DNA from: Viridothelium virens
Taxonomy: Eukaryota > Ascomycota > Dothideomycetes > Trypetheliales > Trypetheliaceae
NCBI GenBank assembly: GCA_010094025.1
Contig: ML991835.1
Location: 109,752 to 173,751, forward strand
DNA: 64,000 bases
Direction: 5' to 3'
Under the pieces are notes generated by a model, which worked only from the letters and a program-made list of their open reading frames with translations, did not search any database and was not told the DNA's origin. Positions 54,683 to 64,000 of this stretch are shown here, piece by piece. The position numbers and the translations under genes are program-made. Each line of letters opens with the position of its first letter. The first letter of the stretch is position 1.

Positions 54683-55159
54683 TTAGAACATTCCAAGCAT
54701 ATACGCGCCAGTGGTCGGATTTAGGTACCCCGCGCTTCCTCTGTTCTCATCGCCACGATTCCCATTCGCCGCTCCGTTCTCCTCCTCTCCATTCCCAATG
54801 TTCTCTCCATTCCCACTGTTCTCTCCATTCCCTCCCAAGAGAGTACTGAAATCCAGCACAACCTTCGCTTGCTTAATTTCCGCAAGAATTTGTCGGAACA
54901 CCCCCTCGTCCGTCCTGTCTGCGGGATAGGGAAGCCACGGTTTCGCTACAGACCCGTAGTACTCGCATTTGACCCCTCTAGCGCGATTATCGTCAATACT
55001 CGCACGCACATTGGGAGAGATAAGCTCGAGCTCCTGCTCCCGTGTGAGGGGAGGCGTGCCGGGTGGAACATCAGGGTGGTGGCTGCTGGTTGAACTTGAA
55101 GGTGGGTTTGTGCTATCATGAGCATGAGAGGCGTTGCCAGCAGGCGTTGAGGACTCCAT
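54683..55159 (-). CDS. Small hypothetical protein with GNGEN repeats
   Basis: Single exon, 158 residues. The first 35 residues are Ser/Pro/His-rich. A conserved-looking core follows: PLTREQELELISPNVRASIDDNRARGVKCEYYGSVAKPW and TDEGVFRQILAEIKQAKVVLDF. Near residue 110 an 18-bp repeat encodes GNGENS/GNGENI copies, then an N/G-rich end. I do not recognise a family. The core pattern (short acidic helix, then a helix before a hydrophobic segment) suggests a small folded domain. The function is unknown. Confidence 0.55.
   Translation of the reverse strand: MESSTPAGNASHAHDSTNPPSSSTSSHHPDVPPGTPPLTREQELELISPNVRASIDDNRARGVKCEYYGSVAKPWLPYPADRTDEGVFRQILAEIKQAKVVLDFSTLLGGNGENSGNGENIGNGEEENGAANGNRGDENRGSAGYLNPTTGAYMLGMF
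54789..54835 (+). repeat. 18-bp tandem repeat, about 2.5 copies
   Basis: Unit CCATTCCCAATGTTCTCT, second copy with one change and a partial third. It lies in frame inside the coding region and encodes NGEN-type hexapeptides on the minus strand. Confidence 0.7.
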
Positions 55160-56080
55160 GATCGGAACTCAGGAAGAGAAATTGAAGTTTTGCCGCGATC
55201 ATCAAGAGTGAGAGAAGTGTGGAGTGATTGGTCTTCGAAATCGACAGAAAGATAAACCGAAAGATGAAGTCTGGAATAAATATAGCACAGCCTGTGTTTG
55301 GGATCGACGGAGGCGAAGGGAATCTGGGATGAAGAACACACCTACGGACCTAGGCTCAATTCATATATTTGAGTAAGATCCATCTAGTGACGTAATTTTA
55401 CGAAGAAAGGCGATCTTGAAAACCTTTTACATGCGGTGTGCAAGTAGCCGCAACTTACAAACAGCGCCCGTTCAAACCGGGTCTCCTACATGATGGCTGA
55501 TAGTACCTTTGCTTTAGGCCTCTAGCTTTCATGTGCTATGTCACAGGATCAAGCAGTTATCCGCGAAGTGAAAGTTGTCTATGGTTCGCAGCAGAACTTG
55601 CAGCAGCTCAATCTCCTAGTCTTCTAGGTACCGCGGCAGTGACGAGGACGATCGCAGTGGTAGAGTAAGCCGCTGCAATGTCCAAACCCGACACAACGTG
55701 TTTTTCACAAAATGCACCGGTTTCTCCACGCAGTGTTGCAGGGGTTCATGGGGCCGCGATGGAAAAAGATGCGTTTGGCCGTTCGGCATTGAGGACCGTC
55801 GGAGTAATCATGGGCCAACGATGCGAATACGTATGCTCTGCAGACTATCCCGGCCTGCATCAAATAGTAAGTAGTAAGAGAATCTGCAGGCTAGACGCCT
55901 ACCTGGATCGCCAGTTGGAGATGCCCAGGTGTTAGTAGTGGGGAATTGCTCGGGTTCGCCATTTGGAACGTTTCTCATTTCCAGAGAGCGACGGCTTTTA
56001 TAATCTATGAGTTATGATTTTACTCAATCCACAGTCTGAATTCAATGTCTGGAACTAATTGAATTGATTCCGGCCGACTC
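55160..56080. other. Intergenic, nothing supported
   Basis: A T-arm-like hairpin near 55465 was considered as a tRNA remnant and rejected. An 85-codon plus frame at 55678 has no motif. Confidence 0.45.
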
Positions 56081-57717
56081 TCATGATGTTCGGCCAACTT
56101 CCTGGAGTCCAGTAATAAGAGACGTGATGACTTGTCCGACGAGTCTTCGCTCGTTCCGCTCTTCAGATTCGTTCTCATCGTTCCGTGTTATGCCCAAAGA
56201 TCCAACCTGCCAAGTAATACAAACATTCAGTTCCCCATCTCTGATCCCGATGACATTGAAGTTGAGGGGAGGTCCAATGGGGGAAGCGGGTTGCGAGAAC
56301 ATCATCTTTTCGATATCCACAGCTAGAGACTCTGGGTTCTTCGGTGTGTTTCTAGTTGGATTGAAGCTCCCTAAGTTGCTCAATTCCCAGCTAGAGTCGC
56401 GAGATCCGCCGACCTGGTCTTGCATCCAGGTGCGAAAATCAGAAACATATCGTAGGAGACCGATTGGTTGATCGCGCGCACGTGAAGCAACGTCGGCTAA
56501 TTTCTGGCTTTCAGAGCGAAGATACTGCCAAGATTGCTCGTCCAGGCAACCAATTCGCTCAAGTGGATGAGCGTCTTCAGCATGGAGATCATGACGCATA
56601 AACGCCGCACTAGGATAGTTTCCGATGACATCCTCAGAGACTTTGAGAGCTTTTCGGAGGTTCACGGGCACTGTTGTGACAAAGTTGACGTTGCCCTCTG
56701 ACCACTTGTCGGAAATACCGAGAGCTGAACTCATCACTTGAGCGATTAGGTAGCTCAATAGAGGCGTAAGCGTTGTCCCATGCCTTTTACACACCGCAAG
56801 CACTTGTTGCAAAGTTTGCGCAGTGATAGTAACAATCTCAACACTGGTGGTAACCCTCATTCCTAGAGTCCTCGTGTCACTAAACGTTTTGGAGCCGGTC
56901 CAAGTTCGATCGTCAGCACCACTAAGTTTAGCTGTGACCCCAAGAAGTCGACTCAAGAGGCTTGGCAGATATGAGCCCAGTACTGGTGAGAGCAAATATG
57001 TCCAGCTTATGGGCAGTTTTGAAGCTGCATCTCCTGGATCGGGGAGGTCAGATGGTAATGTTTCTATGATTGCCTCTCCTGCGCTTTCGTTGCTTTGCAG
57101 ATTTCTCTGTAATGCTTCATAGAAGGTCCGATGGAAGGCGATGCCTGACAATCCATCGCCCAGACTGTGCGAGTAGGTGAAAGAAATGAACACGCGGTAT
57201 TTGGCAGACCTCTCGTCACGCGGTAGGACTAGCACGTCCACTGACCATGCAGGTTTGCTCTCCACATCCGTGAACATGAATCTTTCGTCATTGTGAAGTT
57301 GCTCGATCGCCCGTTGTAGCAATGCTGCCTCATCTCCTTGAGATGTGATATTCGTCTTCAGTTCCTCAGTCCGCAACGCCCGAAAATGGTTTCGTAGGTC
57401 TATTCGGGTCGATCTGACGAGCACAGGATCAGTTGAGTCGATACCTTGAATCGCGACCGAGAGATATGGATGCTGTCGAATACAGTCGATCAGGGCTGAC
57501 GAATACAGGTCAAGATGTTGCAGCTCTGACTCTTTCGCATATCGAGGCTCAAATGAGTAGATACCACCCACGACAAGATTGCTGTAGAAACCCAAATCAT
57601 GTCTGGTAGCACAGCGCTTCTCATTTGGACCTAAACATGATTACATTAGGAACGGTTCACGTCTCCGACATCGGCGATTGGATGCGCACCGGGCTTCCGG
57701 AGGGGAGTGAACTCCAT
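56081..57717 (-). CDS. Alcohol acetyltransferase-family protein (AATase)
   Basis: Exons 57717-57690 and 57630-56081 (59-nt intron), 525 residues. The 28-nt first exon supplies MEFTPLRKP, which joins to GPNEKRCATRHDLGFYSNL, the conserved start of the Atf1-like family; without it the frame has no suitable ATG. The acetyl-transfer motif HXXXD is HSLGD at 164-168. Further family blocks are VNFVTTVPVNLRKAL and DSSWELSNLGSF, the latter with the usual S-N-L-G. Members esterify alcohols or other hydroxyls with acetyl-CoA, on lipid droplets or the ER. The substrate is unknown. It lies far from the first acyltransferase (14165) and is of a different family. Confidence 0.85.
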
Positions 57718-58591
57718 GCTTGGAAGAATGAAGTCTTCACCGCCCAACCCAGGGGTAGAAGTGCTTTGTGTTCGGTAGACTGCCGCCAGATGGAGTGAGT
57801 ATGAGGGTTCTGAGCCAACTGTTGATGATGTTGTCTTGCAACAGATGACGTTGAATGAGCCCGCAAACCAACCGCCAAATTGCACAATTCCAATTTTGGA
57901 ATAGGGGAGTGGCCAATGCACTTTATCTCATTTCCTGACGATCAACAACGGGCGATGTCCAACAAGTCGCAGGGCATAGAAACTCGCTCGAAGCTTTATT
58001 CTGAGTACGGTATTCTCGCTGGCCGCTTCGACAGATGAACCTACTCACTGCTCTCCCTCGCAATCATGGATCAGTGGCCCGGTTCCGCACAAAAGCTACC
58101 AACAGATCTGCCCACGTTGGGTCGGAAGCCTGCATGTGCTCAATCACAAGTTGACCTTCTATCGGCGTAAAGCAGGTTGCGGTCATGAAAGGGTCCTCCT
58201 GCTATGGAGTTCCGCTCCAATCTCAACCGGTTTTGTTCCTCTCGCAACGATTGATAACATGGACACTCCTGTGAAGTATCCAACAATCTACATGCCAGCA
58301 TCCTTCCGGCCTCAACCAGGATGACGTACAGTACCGTTGAGTTGGTCGGTCCTTTCTGTTGGTCAAACTTATATCCAGACTTAACGCAAAAGCAGAGAAC
58401 GTGCCGTTTAATTCTCTTTTGTTCCTTGTTTTGCACGCACTTTTTGTTGTGCAACCTTTTAACTCTCTCCTTTCTAGAATTCTTCTTTTCCATAATTAAA
58501 TCCGTACTTATATAATTTTTTTCTCTTGTGCTGTGCGCAAAGTGATCAGCGCAGTCTTGCAACCACTCTACATTTGCGTTTGAGAGAGAGT
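57718..58591. other. Divergent promoter region
   Basis: 874 bp between the AATase start and a secreted-protein start. A T-rich tract at 58400-58530 precedes the latter. No gene seen. Confidence 0.45.
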
Positions 58592-59380
58592 ATGAAATCA
58601 ATCGCATCTTACGCCCTTATCTTGGCCACCGCCGCGCAGGTCGTGGTAGGTATCGTCATAAATGGCCGACCTATGGGTCATGGACCAGTGATTCATCCTA
58701 CCAACGAACCCGAAGATGACCCTGTATGGAATTCTGTGGGGATATCTTCGAGTAGTAGGACGAAGTTGAAAATTATAGATCACGTCACAAGTATGCCAGG
58801 CAAATCATCCGACTTGATGGGACCGATGGGATCAAAGAGCTATCAGTGCGGTATCTGTGGGTGATTCATGCATGCTTGATAGGTTTGATTGCTGAAAACA
58901 TTTTAGTTGGAGCTCAATATGGACAGAGTATGAGCCGGGTCCAACTTGGGTACCAAGAAGTATCCAATCTCTTGAGCCAGAGCTCCGCTATTCCAGCGTC
59001 AAGTAAGCAGTTCACATGTGAAAAGAGGATACCTCGTTGCGACTAGACGCTGACCAGCTTCCTTTTCCTAAGACGGTACAGCATCGTTTCCAGCACCGTT
59101 TGCTCCAGGCTATATTGCACAATCGACACCGAACGATGCGCCTGATGATTGTCATGGCATGAATGCACAACTTATGATGTGGCCAATCAAAAGAACCTCT
59201 TCGGCAGACGATCACAGTGAAGACGAGGAGTCTGTCTTCAAACCACACGACCCAGCTGGTCGTTACAGATTGATCGTCGCTCATAACGCTGCGACAGGAA
59301 AACTTCCTGTGTGTGGAATGGTCTTTTTCAGGACTTCTCACCAATTCAATGGCTCGCCGGCCTGGTGTACTACACAATAA
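58592..59380 (+). CDS. Small secreted protein, unknown
   Basis: Exons 58592-58850, 58907-59002, 59082-59380 (introns 56 and 79 nt, phase 1 each), 217 residues. The signal peptide covers about residues 1-20 (IASYALILATAAQVVVG). The mature protein has a CGICVGAQYGQ-like join across intron 1 and few cysteines (YQCG, DDCHGMN, LPVCGM, AWCTTQ). The C-terminal segment DPAGRYRLIVAHNAATGKLPVCGMVFF looks like a beta-rich fold. I do not recognise a family. It is probably extracellular; a role in host or environment interaction is possible but unproven. Confidence 0.65.
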
Positions 59381-60623
59381 GTAGTGGATTTTAAGTCTCT
59401 TGATTTGGCCCTTCACCCCCATCCTTCTGTCGATTCAGGAGTCGCAATACCACTACTGCGAAAGTTTTCATCTAAGTTAGGGCTCTTATTTACTCAGTTA
59501 GAACCTATTAAGATCTAAGATGTATCATCTAATCAGGTATTCATGCAACGTGAAAGGGGAAAAACTGCTGTGACTAACTCGTATCAACTGTGTTTTTCCA
59601 GTAAAGACAGGTATATGAAACTAGCCCGATCACGTGCAAGGCTTTAGGGTCTCGCCCTCGATCGAGCTAACCGTCACCCATACTCCATCCAAGCTCTGGG
59701 TTAGAGAAGCTGCCTTACTTTAGGTACCTATTAGAGTTCGAATATGACACAAGAACTAACAACAAACAGAGTCCCAGTCTCTCCCCTCTCCAGCCACAGA
59801 TTCTGGTACTTCTTGGTTTTCGCACTTGCAGGATTACTATTGTAAGTATCGTCATGATTCTTAAGGAAGATCAAATCGCTGACTGAGCCATTGTTTTACA
59901 CTAACACATGAGATGAGAGACAGTGGGGTACCTAGCGAGTGTCTGAATCGGACGCTATTTCTCCCTACGGAAAGCTAAGCCACCTTGCAGAAGGTTTCAA
60001 AAGCACTGGTTACTAGTTTGGGAAAGGTGAGGAGCCGAGCCGCAGATCCGCAGATCCACAGATCGCATCGCGCCTCGGCTCAAACGTCACCCGAGTGCGG
60101 GCCCTGGGGAAAGGGATCGCTATGAAATGGCGATAAGTTTTAAATCATCCAAGGGTCGTCCCAAACTTCTCACCGTCCTCTCCACTTTCACACTGTCGCC
60201 GTTTGAAAGATGTCGTTTCCGCTATCCCACTCCACCATCAGATCTTCGAAACCTGCTTCGTATGGGGTCCCGTTTTGTTTCCGTCTGAAGAAGAATACTT
60301 CCCCCAATGAAGTCTACAATCACACGTGAGGCACGGTTTGTGATTGCCTCCGTTTCGTGTCATTCATGTTATAGTATTGGAGTGAGGCATGGCCTTGAAT
60401 GCTCCCATTCGTCTAGTCATGCCTGCCGGTGAATAGTCCCTCAGCCAAGAAGACCAAGAAGTATATAATTCGCATCGCCCAGCGTCTTTCAATCGATAGG
60501 TTTGACACTTCCTGCAGAGCAGTACTACATTCTCCGACGAACTAGAGCCGACTACCTCGTTTTTAATCCTTCTTTAATCTTTCACTTCTCCTCAGCAAAT
60601 TGGTTCTATCCTTCCCCACAAAA
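59381..60623. promoter_or_regulatory. 1.2-kb intergenic region with cupredoxin promoter
   Basis: GCAGATCC is repeated in tandem at about 60045-60062. A TATATAA box lies at 60463-60469, 155 bp before the ATG at 60624. No gene seen. Confidence 0.5.
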
Positions 60624-61589
60624 ATGTACTTCACGAAGTCCATCGCTGTTGCCATCTTAGCCTTCTCTCCGTCTGTCGTTCTCGGTCAATCCACGGGACA
60701 AACCAATGGACAAAACACGGTTCAGCTTGGTGCTGGCGGGAACTTGATGTTCACCCCTAACATGATGACCGTTCAACAAGGTGATAACGTTACCTTCGCA
60801 TTCATGTCGGCGGTATGTCTTTTAAGGTTCCCGAATCGATGACATTCGCTAATCAGAGCAGGCCCACGGCGTTATGTCAACCTCTCTCTCCCAGCCCAAC
60901 GTGGCAGATAACCAAGTCTACTCGGGTATCATTCCTGTCGACAACACTACTCCTACCCCGCCAGGAAAGAAACTGCCCAAGAACAAGCTGAGAATTCGTG
61001 GCGCTGGCCCCATCGGTTACGTTCAAGAAGAGAACGTTGAAGAAGAGAAGCGAGGCCTGGCCGCCCTTCTCGGGGGTGGTGCAAACGGCAACAACGCCAA
61101 GAACGGTAACAATGGTAACGCCAAGGCCAACAACGGCCAGCTCACCGTCCAGAACAGCGGACAGCAAGGTGTAGCGACATTTTCCGTTCAGATGAACACC
61201 GTTGGCATGCAAGCCTTCGTCTGCCCTGCGGCGCAGCATGCCGCGAACGGCATGATCATGATGGTGAATGTCCTTCCTGCGGCGGGCGCCGCCCCAACCA
61301 AAGAGAAGCGTCAATCCAGCGTAAGTTCCTGTCACTGCAGCGGACAAGGGGAAGAATGGAGATACTAACTCTTACTTTGCAGGACGCACAACTCCAGCAG
61401 GCTTTGACAAACTACCTTGCGGTTGGTCAGAAACAAAAGACTGTTGTACCCACCGCCCAGCCTGGCACAGGAGGCCAGTTGAACGCTGTTGCCGCATCGG
61501 TTGCCCAGACGCAGAGCAAGAATGGCAAGCCCAAGAAGAACTCACAGGGCCAGGTTGCGAACGCACCAGTCTTCACCGGGGACACCTAG
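60624..61589 (+). CDS. Secreted cupredoxin-domain protein
   Basis: Exons 60624-60812, 60862-61320, 61383-61589 (introns 49 and 62 nt, phase 0), 284 residues. The signal peptide ends near residue 21 (SPSVVLG). The cupredoxin fold starts with VQLGAGGNLMFTPNMMTVQQGDNVTFAF. The type-1 copper ligands are all visible: His65 (AHGVM), and Cys184, His189, Met194 in VCPAAQHAANGM, a C-x4-H-x4-M loop. Between them lies a long Asn/Gly-rich insert (GGGANGNNAKNGNNGNAK) with a dibasic site (EEKRGL). The tail is Q/K-rich. It resembles fungal extracellular serine-rich/plastocyanin-like proteins, which bind copper at the cell surface; the electron partner is unknown. Confidence 0.88.
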
Positions 61590-62703
61590 AGCCAATTGAC
61601 CGTGACGGATGATGAAGCGTAGTGAATATTCCAGTACGAGTATTTATCTACCTCCACATGACCATTTGCATCATCGAGGAGTTGCATCAAGGAGCCAAAA
61701 GCTTGAGTTCGTCGGACGAGTGTATAAATGTAGCGCCTAATGCATTCATTCATATCATCAATTTGAAAATCCAAAATGTTCAGCATTGTCGAGCATTGAT
61801 TGCTAAACGTGGGCGTGATTTTTTTCTGGATGCACGTAATGAAATGAATCGAAAAGAACAGCATACAAAGCATAGTCTGCTTCGCCGCGATCAGAGTCGG
61901 GTGGCCGTCGCCTGATGGTTTCTCTGGTCGACTAACGAATACTGGATGAGACATTCGAAGCATCAGTTCCAAACAAATTGGCCAAGACTGAGATCGTCCA
62001 TAGTCTGTGCAAATTCCCAGTCAAAGAGAGGTTACTCTACTCTTGCAAAACTCTTAAGACTACTCAGAAGACACCGCTCGACGGAAGTTTTGGATTTGCA
62101 ACAGTGACATTTCTCTTGGGTGCACTTTTCCCTGAAGTTGAGCATAACCTGAAGTAGAGAGTAGTGATATTAGATCTGGCCGGAAAATTGAGTGGAATCT
62201 TGGACGTGTGCAGATTTGCTTTTTATCTTTATCTTGCTGCAAGCGCCAGATTTGGATGACTACCTTACATAATAATTCACTAGTCCACCGTCTTAGGCCT
62301 CCTACCTTATAGAGTATGCGTGCAGAACCCCGGCTGTGGATCATTGGTTACGTGCACAGCCCGCTTGGCACTCTTGCGGTGCTTGGGTCTTCTAAGCCCC
62401 AAAGGCTCAGTGATGCAAGCGGGGTATCTCGTGATGCTCACCCAGTGCGAAAAAGCCTAGCAACGCCCTCGCACTGGTGGCGAACTGCAGCCCGCTGAGA
62501 GAGAGCTGGTGACCGCCTTATGACTCGAATGGCAAATTCAAAAACTCTACCGGCTAGCCCGCCCATGGGTCTGCCCTGCACTGCCTCAAGAGCATTACAT
62601 AAGGTTTGCCATGAAGTAGTCATGGACTCGTCCCTCATGACGCTCTCCTGTCTCTTCTCTCGTCCTCCTTCATTCCCTCAACCGGTCCAGATACGAAGCA
62701 AAT
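61590..62703. other. Intergenic with CT-rich leader
   Basis: 1.1 kb. A pyrimidine-rich tract at about 62635-62690 precedes the next start codon. Frames in both directions lack motifs. Confidence 0.45.
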
Positions 62704-63543
62704 ATGGCTGCTCAAGAATACTTCAATAACTTTCCAGGCCAGCATCTTGCCCCTCAGGCGCCTGGCTTTCCTGGCTCTCAGCAGCCCTACCCAAACACGC
62801 CGACTGGCCAAAGACCGCCATCTCAGCCTCCACCACCATACAGCCCTGTTCCCTCACAGCAGCCGCCACAGCAATATCCTCCTCCATCTCAGCAGCTGCA
62901 ACAGTATCCTCCGCCACCGCAGCAACAATATACCCCGCAGCAACAGCAATACCCGCCCCCTCCCCCCCAACAGCAGCAATACCCACCGCCTCCTACCCAG
63001 TCGCCATATCCTCAAAGCCCCTCTCAAAAGCCACAGGGCCCCTACCAAACACCGAGTTACGCGCAATCCCAATACCTCCAGCCCCCACCCAACGGCGCCG
63101 TGAACGGCAATAATCTCTCTATACCTCCAGTCGGCGCCCCAGGCTCCTCTCAGCTCCGGCCCATACGCTCCCACTCCTCGCCACCCGACGACTACTACAA
63201 CGACAACTACGACCGAGACCTCGACCGCTCACGCCGGCCCCATCACCACCATCACTCACACTCGCACTCGAGGGACCGGCGTGCCTCAGCCGCAAAGTCA
63301 CATAAGAACCGGGACACATTCTTAGGTGGGGGCGCCGGAGCTATTGTCGGGGATGCAATTTTCCCAGGGCTGGGCACCGTCGGAGGGCTGCTGTTAGGGG
63401 GTTGGGCCGGACATGATCATGCATCGAGGAAGGAAGAGAAGAGGGATTTGGATGAGAGGTGGAGGAGAGCGGGACATTCGGGACGGGCGAGGGATGATGT
63501 GGATTGGAATAATGGAGGGCGGAGTAGGAGTGCAATGAGATGA
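62704..63543 (+). CDS. Pro/Gln-rich protein with glycine-zipper segment
   Basis: Single exon, 279 residues. The first 120 residues are a low-complexity P/Q/Y region with QQYPPPP-type repeats. A basic, histidine-rich linker follows (RRPHHHHHSHSHSRDRR, about 179-195). A glycine-zipper segment at about 210-240 has G every 3-4 residues (FLGGGAGAIVGDAIFPG, then TVGGLLLGGWAGHD) and can form a membrane-associated helical hairpin, as in the Rick17kDa/glycine-zipper 2TM group. The end is charged. Many fungi encode such proteins; the role is unknown, with cell-wall, membrane or condensate association being possible. Confidence 0.75.
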   Translation: MAAQEYFNNFPGQHLAPQAPGFPGSQQPYPNTPTGQRPPSQPPPPYSPVPSQQPPQQYPPPSQQLQQYPPPPQQQYTPQQQQYPPPPPQQQQYPPPPTQSPYPQSPSQKPQGPYQTPSYAQSQYLQPPPNGAVNGNNLSIPPVGAPGSSQLRPIRSHSSPPDDYYNDNYDRDLDRSRRPHHHHHSHSHSRDRRASAAKSHKNRDTFLGGGAGAIVGDAIFPGLGTVGGLLLGGWAGHDHASRKEEKRDLDERWRRAGHSGRARDDVDWNNGGRSRSAMR

Positions 63544-63734
63544 GACAGTCTAATAAAGAGGAGATGGAACGCACGCAGGTCGTGCCTAGCAGTATTTGGC
63601 TTGATGAATCATGAGAACGGGTTTATGGGATCACGGATATGTGGGCTCCTGGATTGTAAATATGTCTTATTTCATGTACCATGAGAATCATGTCATCAGA
63701 ACGAATTTATTACTTTTCAAGACACTTCGCCCCA
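63544..63734. other. Short convergent spacer
   Basis: Nothing recognised. Confidence 0.4.
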
Positions 63735-64000
63735 TCAACCAGCCTTCCCAAACATCGCCTTATCATGACTCATCCCCACCACCGGCAATCCACCCACCCC
63801 CTCCTTCCCCGCCTCTCCCCCCTTCGCCTCCTCTTTCGCCTTCTGCCCCCCAAACTTCGTCACCGGCCTCTCCTGCTTCACCCCATCCACCCACACATCC
63901 ACCCTCTCATCATACCAACACATCCTCCCCGCAATCGCCACACTCTCCGACGTCGGATGCTCATACCACCACACCACATCCCTGACCTCCTTGCCCCCCG
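63735..64000 (-). CDS. DUF427 domain protein, N-terminus outside window
   Basis: The frame is open from the right edge to a stop at 63735, so only the C-terminal 87 or so residues are seen. VRDVVWWYEHPTSESVAIAGRMCWYDERVDVWVDGV matches the C-terminal half of DUF427, a small beta-barrel-like domain found in bacteria and fungi with no settled function. A lysine/glycine-rich tail follows (KAKEEAKGGEAGKEG). The gene converges with the glycine-zipper gene. Confidence 0.7.
   Translation of the reverse strand, partial: GGKEVRDVVWWYEHPTSESVAIAGRMCWYDERVDVWVDGVKQERPVTKFGGQKAKEEAKGGEAGKEGVGGLPVVGMSHDKAMFGKAG

Noticed and set aside
55460-55495. T-arm-like hairpin (GCCCG, TTCAAAC, CGGGT) suggesting a tRNA
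   Set aside because: No matching acceptor stem, D-arm or anticodon arm upstream and no T-run terminator downstream.
1-64000. Search for transposons, long terminal repeats, CRISPR-like arrays, rRNA
   Set aside because: No transposase or reverse-transcriptase motifs, terminal repeats or spaced repeats seen by eye; small or degenerate elements may be missed.

Overview
The window looks like nuclear DNA of a filamentous ascomycete (Pezizomycotina). The evidence is many short introns (about 46-100 nt) with GT...AG borders, plus fungal families: a copper-fist regulator, Ctr copper transporter, Fre metalloreductase, ascomycete laccase with a DSGL tail, Pet123-type mitoribosomal protein, sugar porters, BAHD and AATase acyltransferases. 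I cannot name the genus. No transposon, CRISPR array, rRNA or convincing tRNA was found. Gene models were built by hand from splice sites and reading frames; every join given keeps frame.

Region A (1-15.6 kb) resembles one arm of a secondary-metabolite cluster without its backbone enzyme. It holds a secreted SMP-30-like beta-propeller cut by the left edge, two cytochromes P450, a SAM methyltransferase, an MFS exporter, an octopine/nopaline-dehydrogenase-family oxidoreductase, a Tri101-like acyltransferase and one unknown three-exon gene. A PKS, NRPS or terpene synthase could lie to the left of position 1.

Region B (16.0-22.3 kb) is a compact copper-acquisition module: a Ctr copper transporter and a six-exon metalloreductase share a 689-bp divergent promoter, followed by a Mac1/Cuf1-like copper-fist regulator. 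An identical 11-mer containing TTGCTCA, close to the yeast Mac1 element TTTGCTC(A/G), lies in the Ctr/Fre promoter and upstream of the regulator. Exact TTTGCTCA sites lie on both sides of the P450-2/methyltransferase intergenic region. This raises the idea, unproven, that the neighbouring biosynthetic genes are copper-controlled; because an opine-dehydrogenase-like enzyme, methyltransferase and exporter are among them, a metallophore is one possible product.

Region C (22.5-43.2 kb) holds a 2EXR/DUF7730-like protein, a WD40 protein, two secreted proteins, two sugar porters, a laccase and a Fat1-like acyl-CoA synthetase, with several gene-poor stretches of 1-2.6 kb.

Region D (44-64 kb) is mostly housekeeping or unknown: a metallophosphoesterase, mitoribosomal mS26 and nucleolar GTPase NOG2 sharing a 221-bp divergent promoter, several unknown proteins, an alcohol-acetyltransferase-like enzyme, a small secreted protein, a secreted cupredoxin, a P/Q-rich glycine-zipper protein and a DUF427 gene cut by the right edge.
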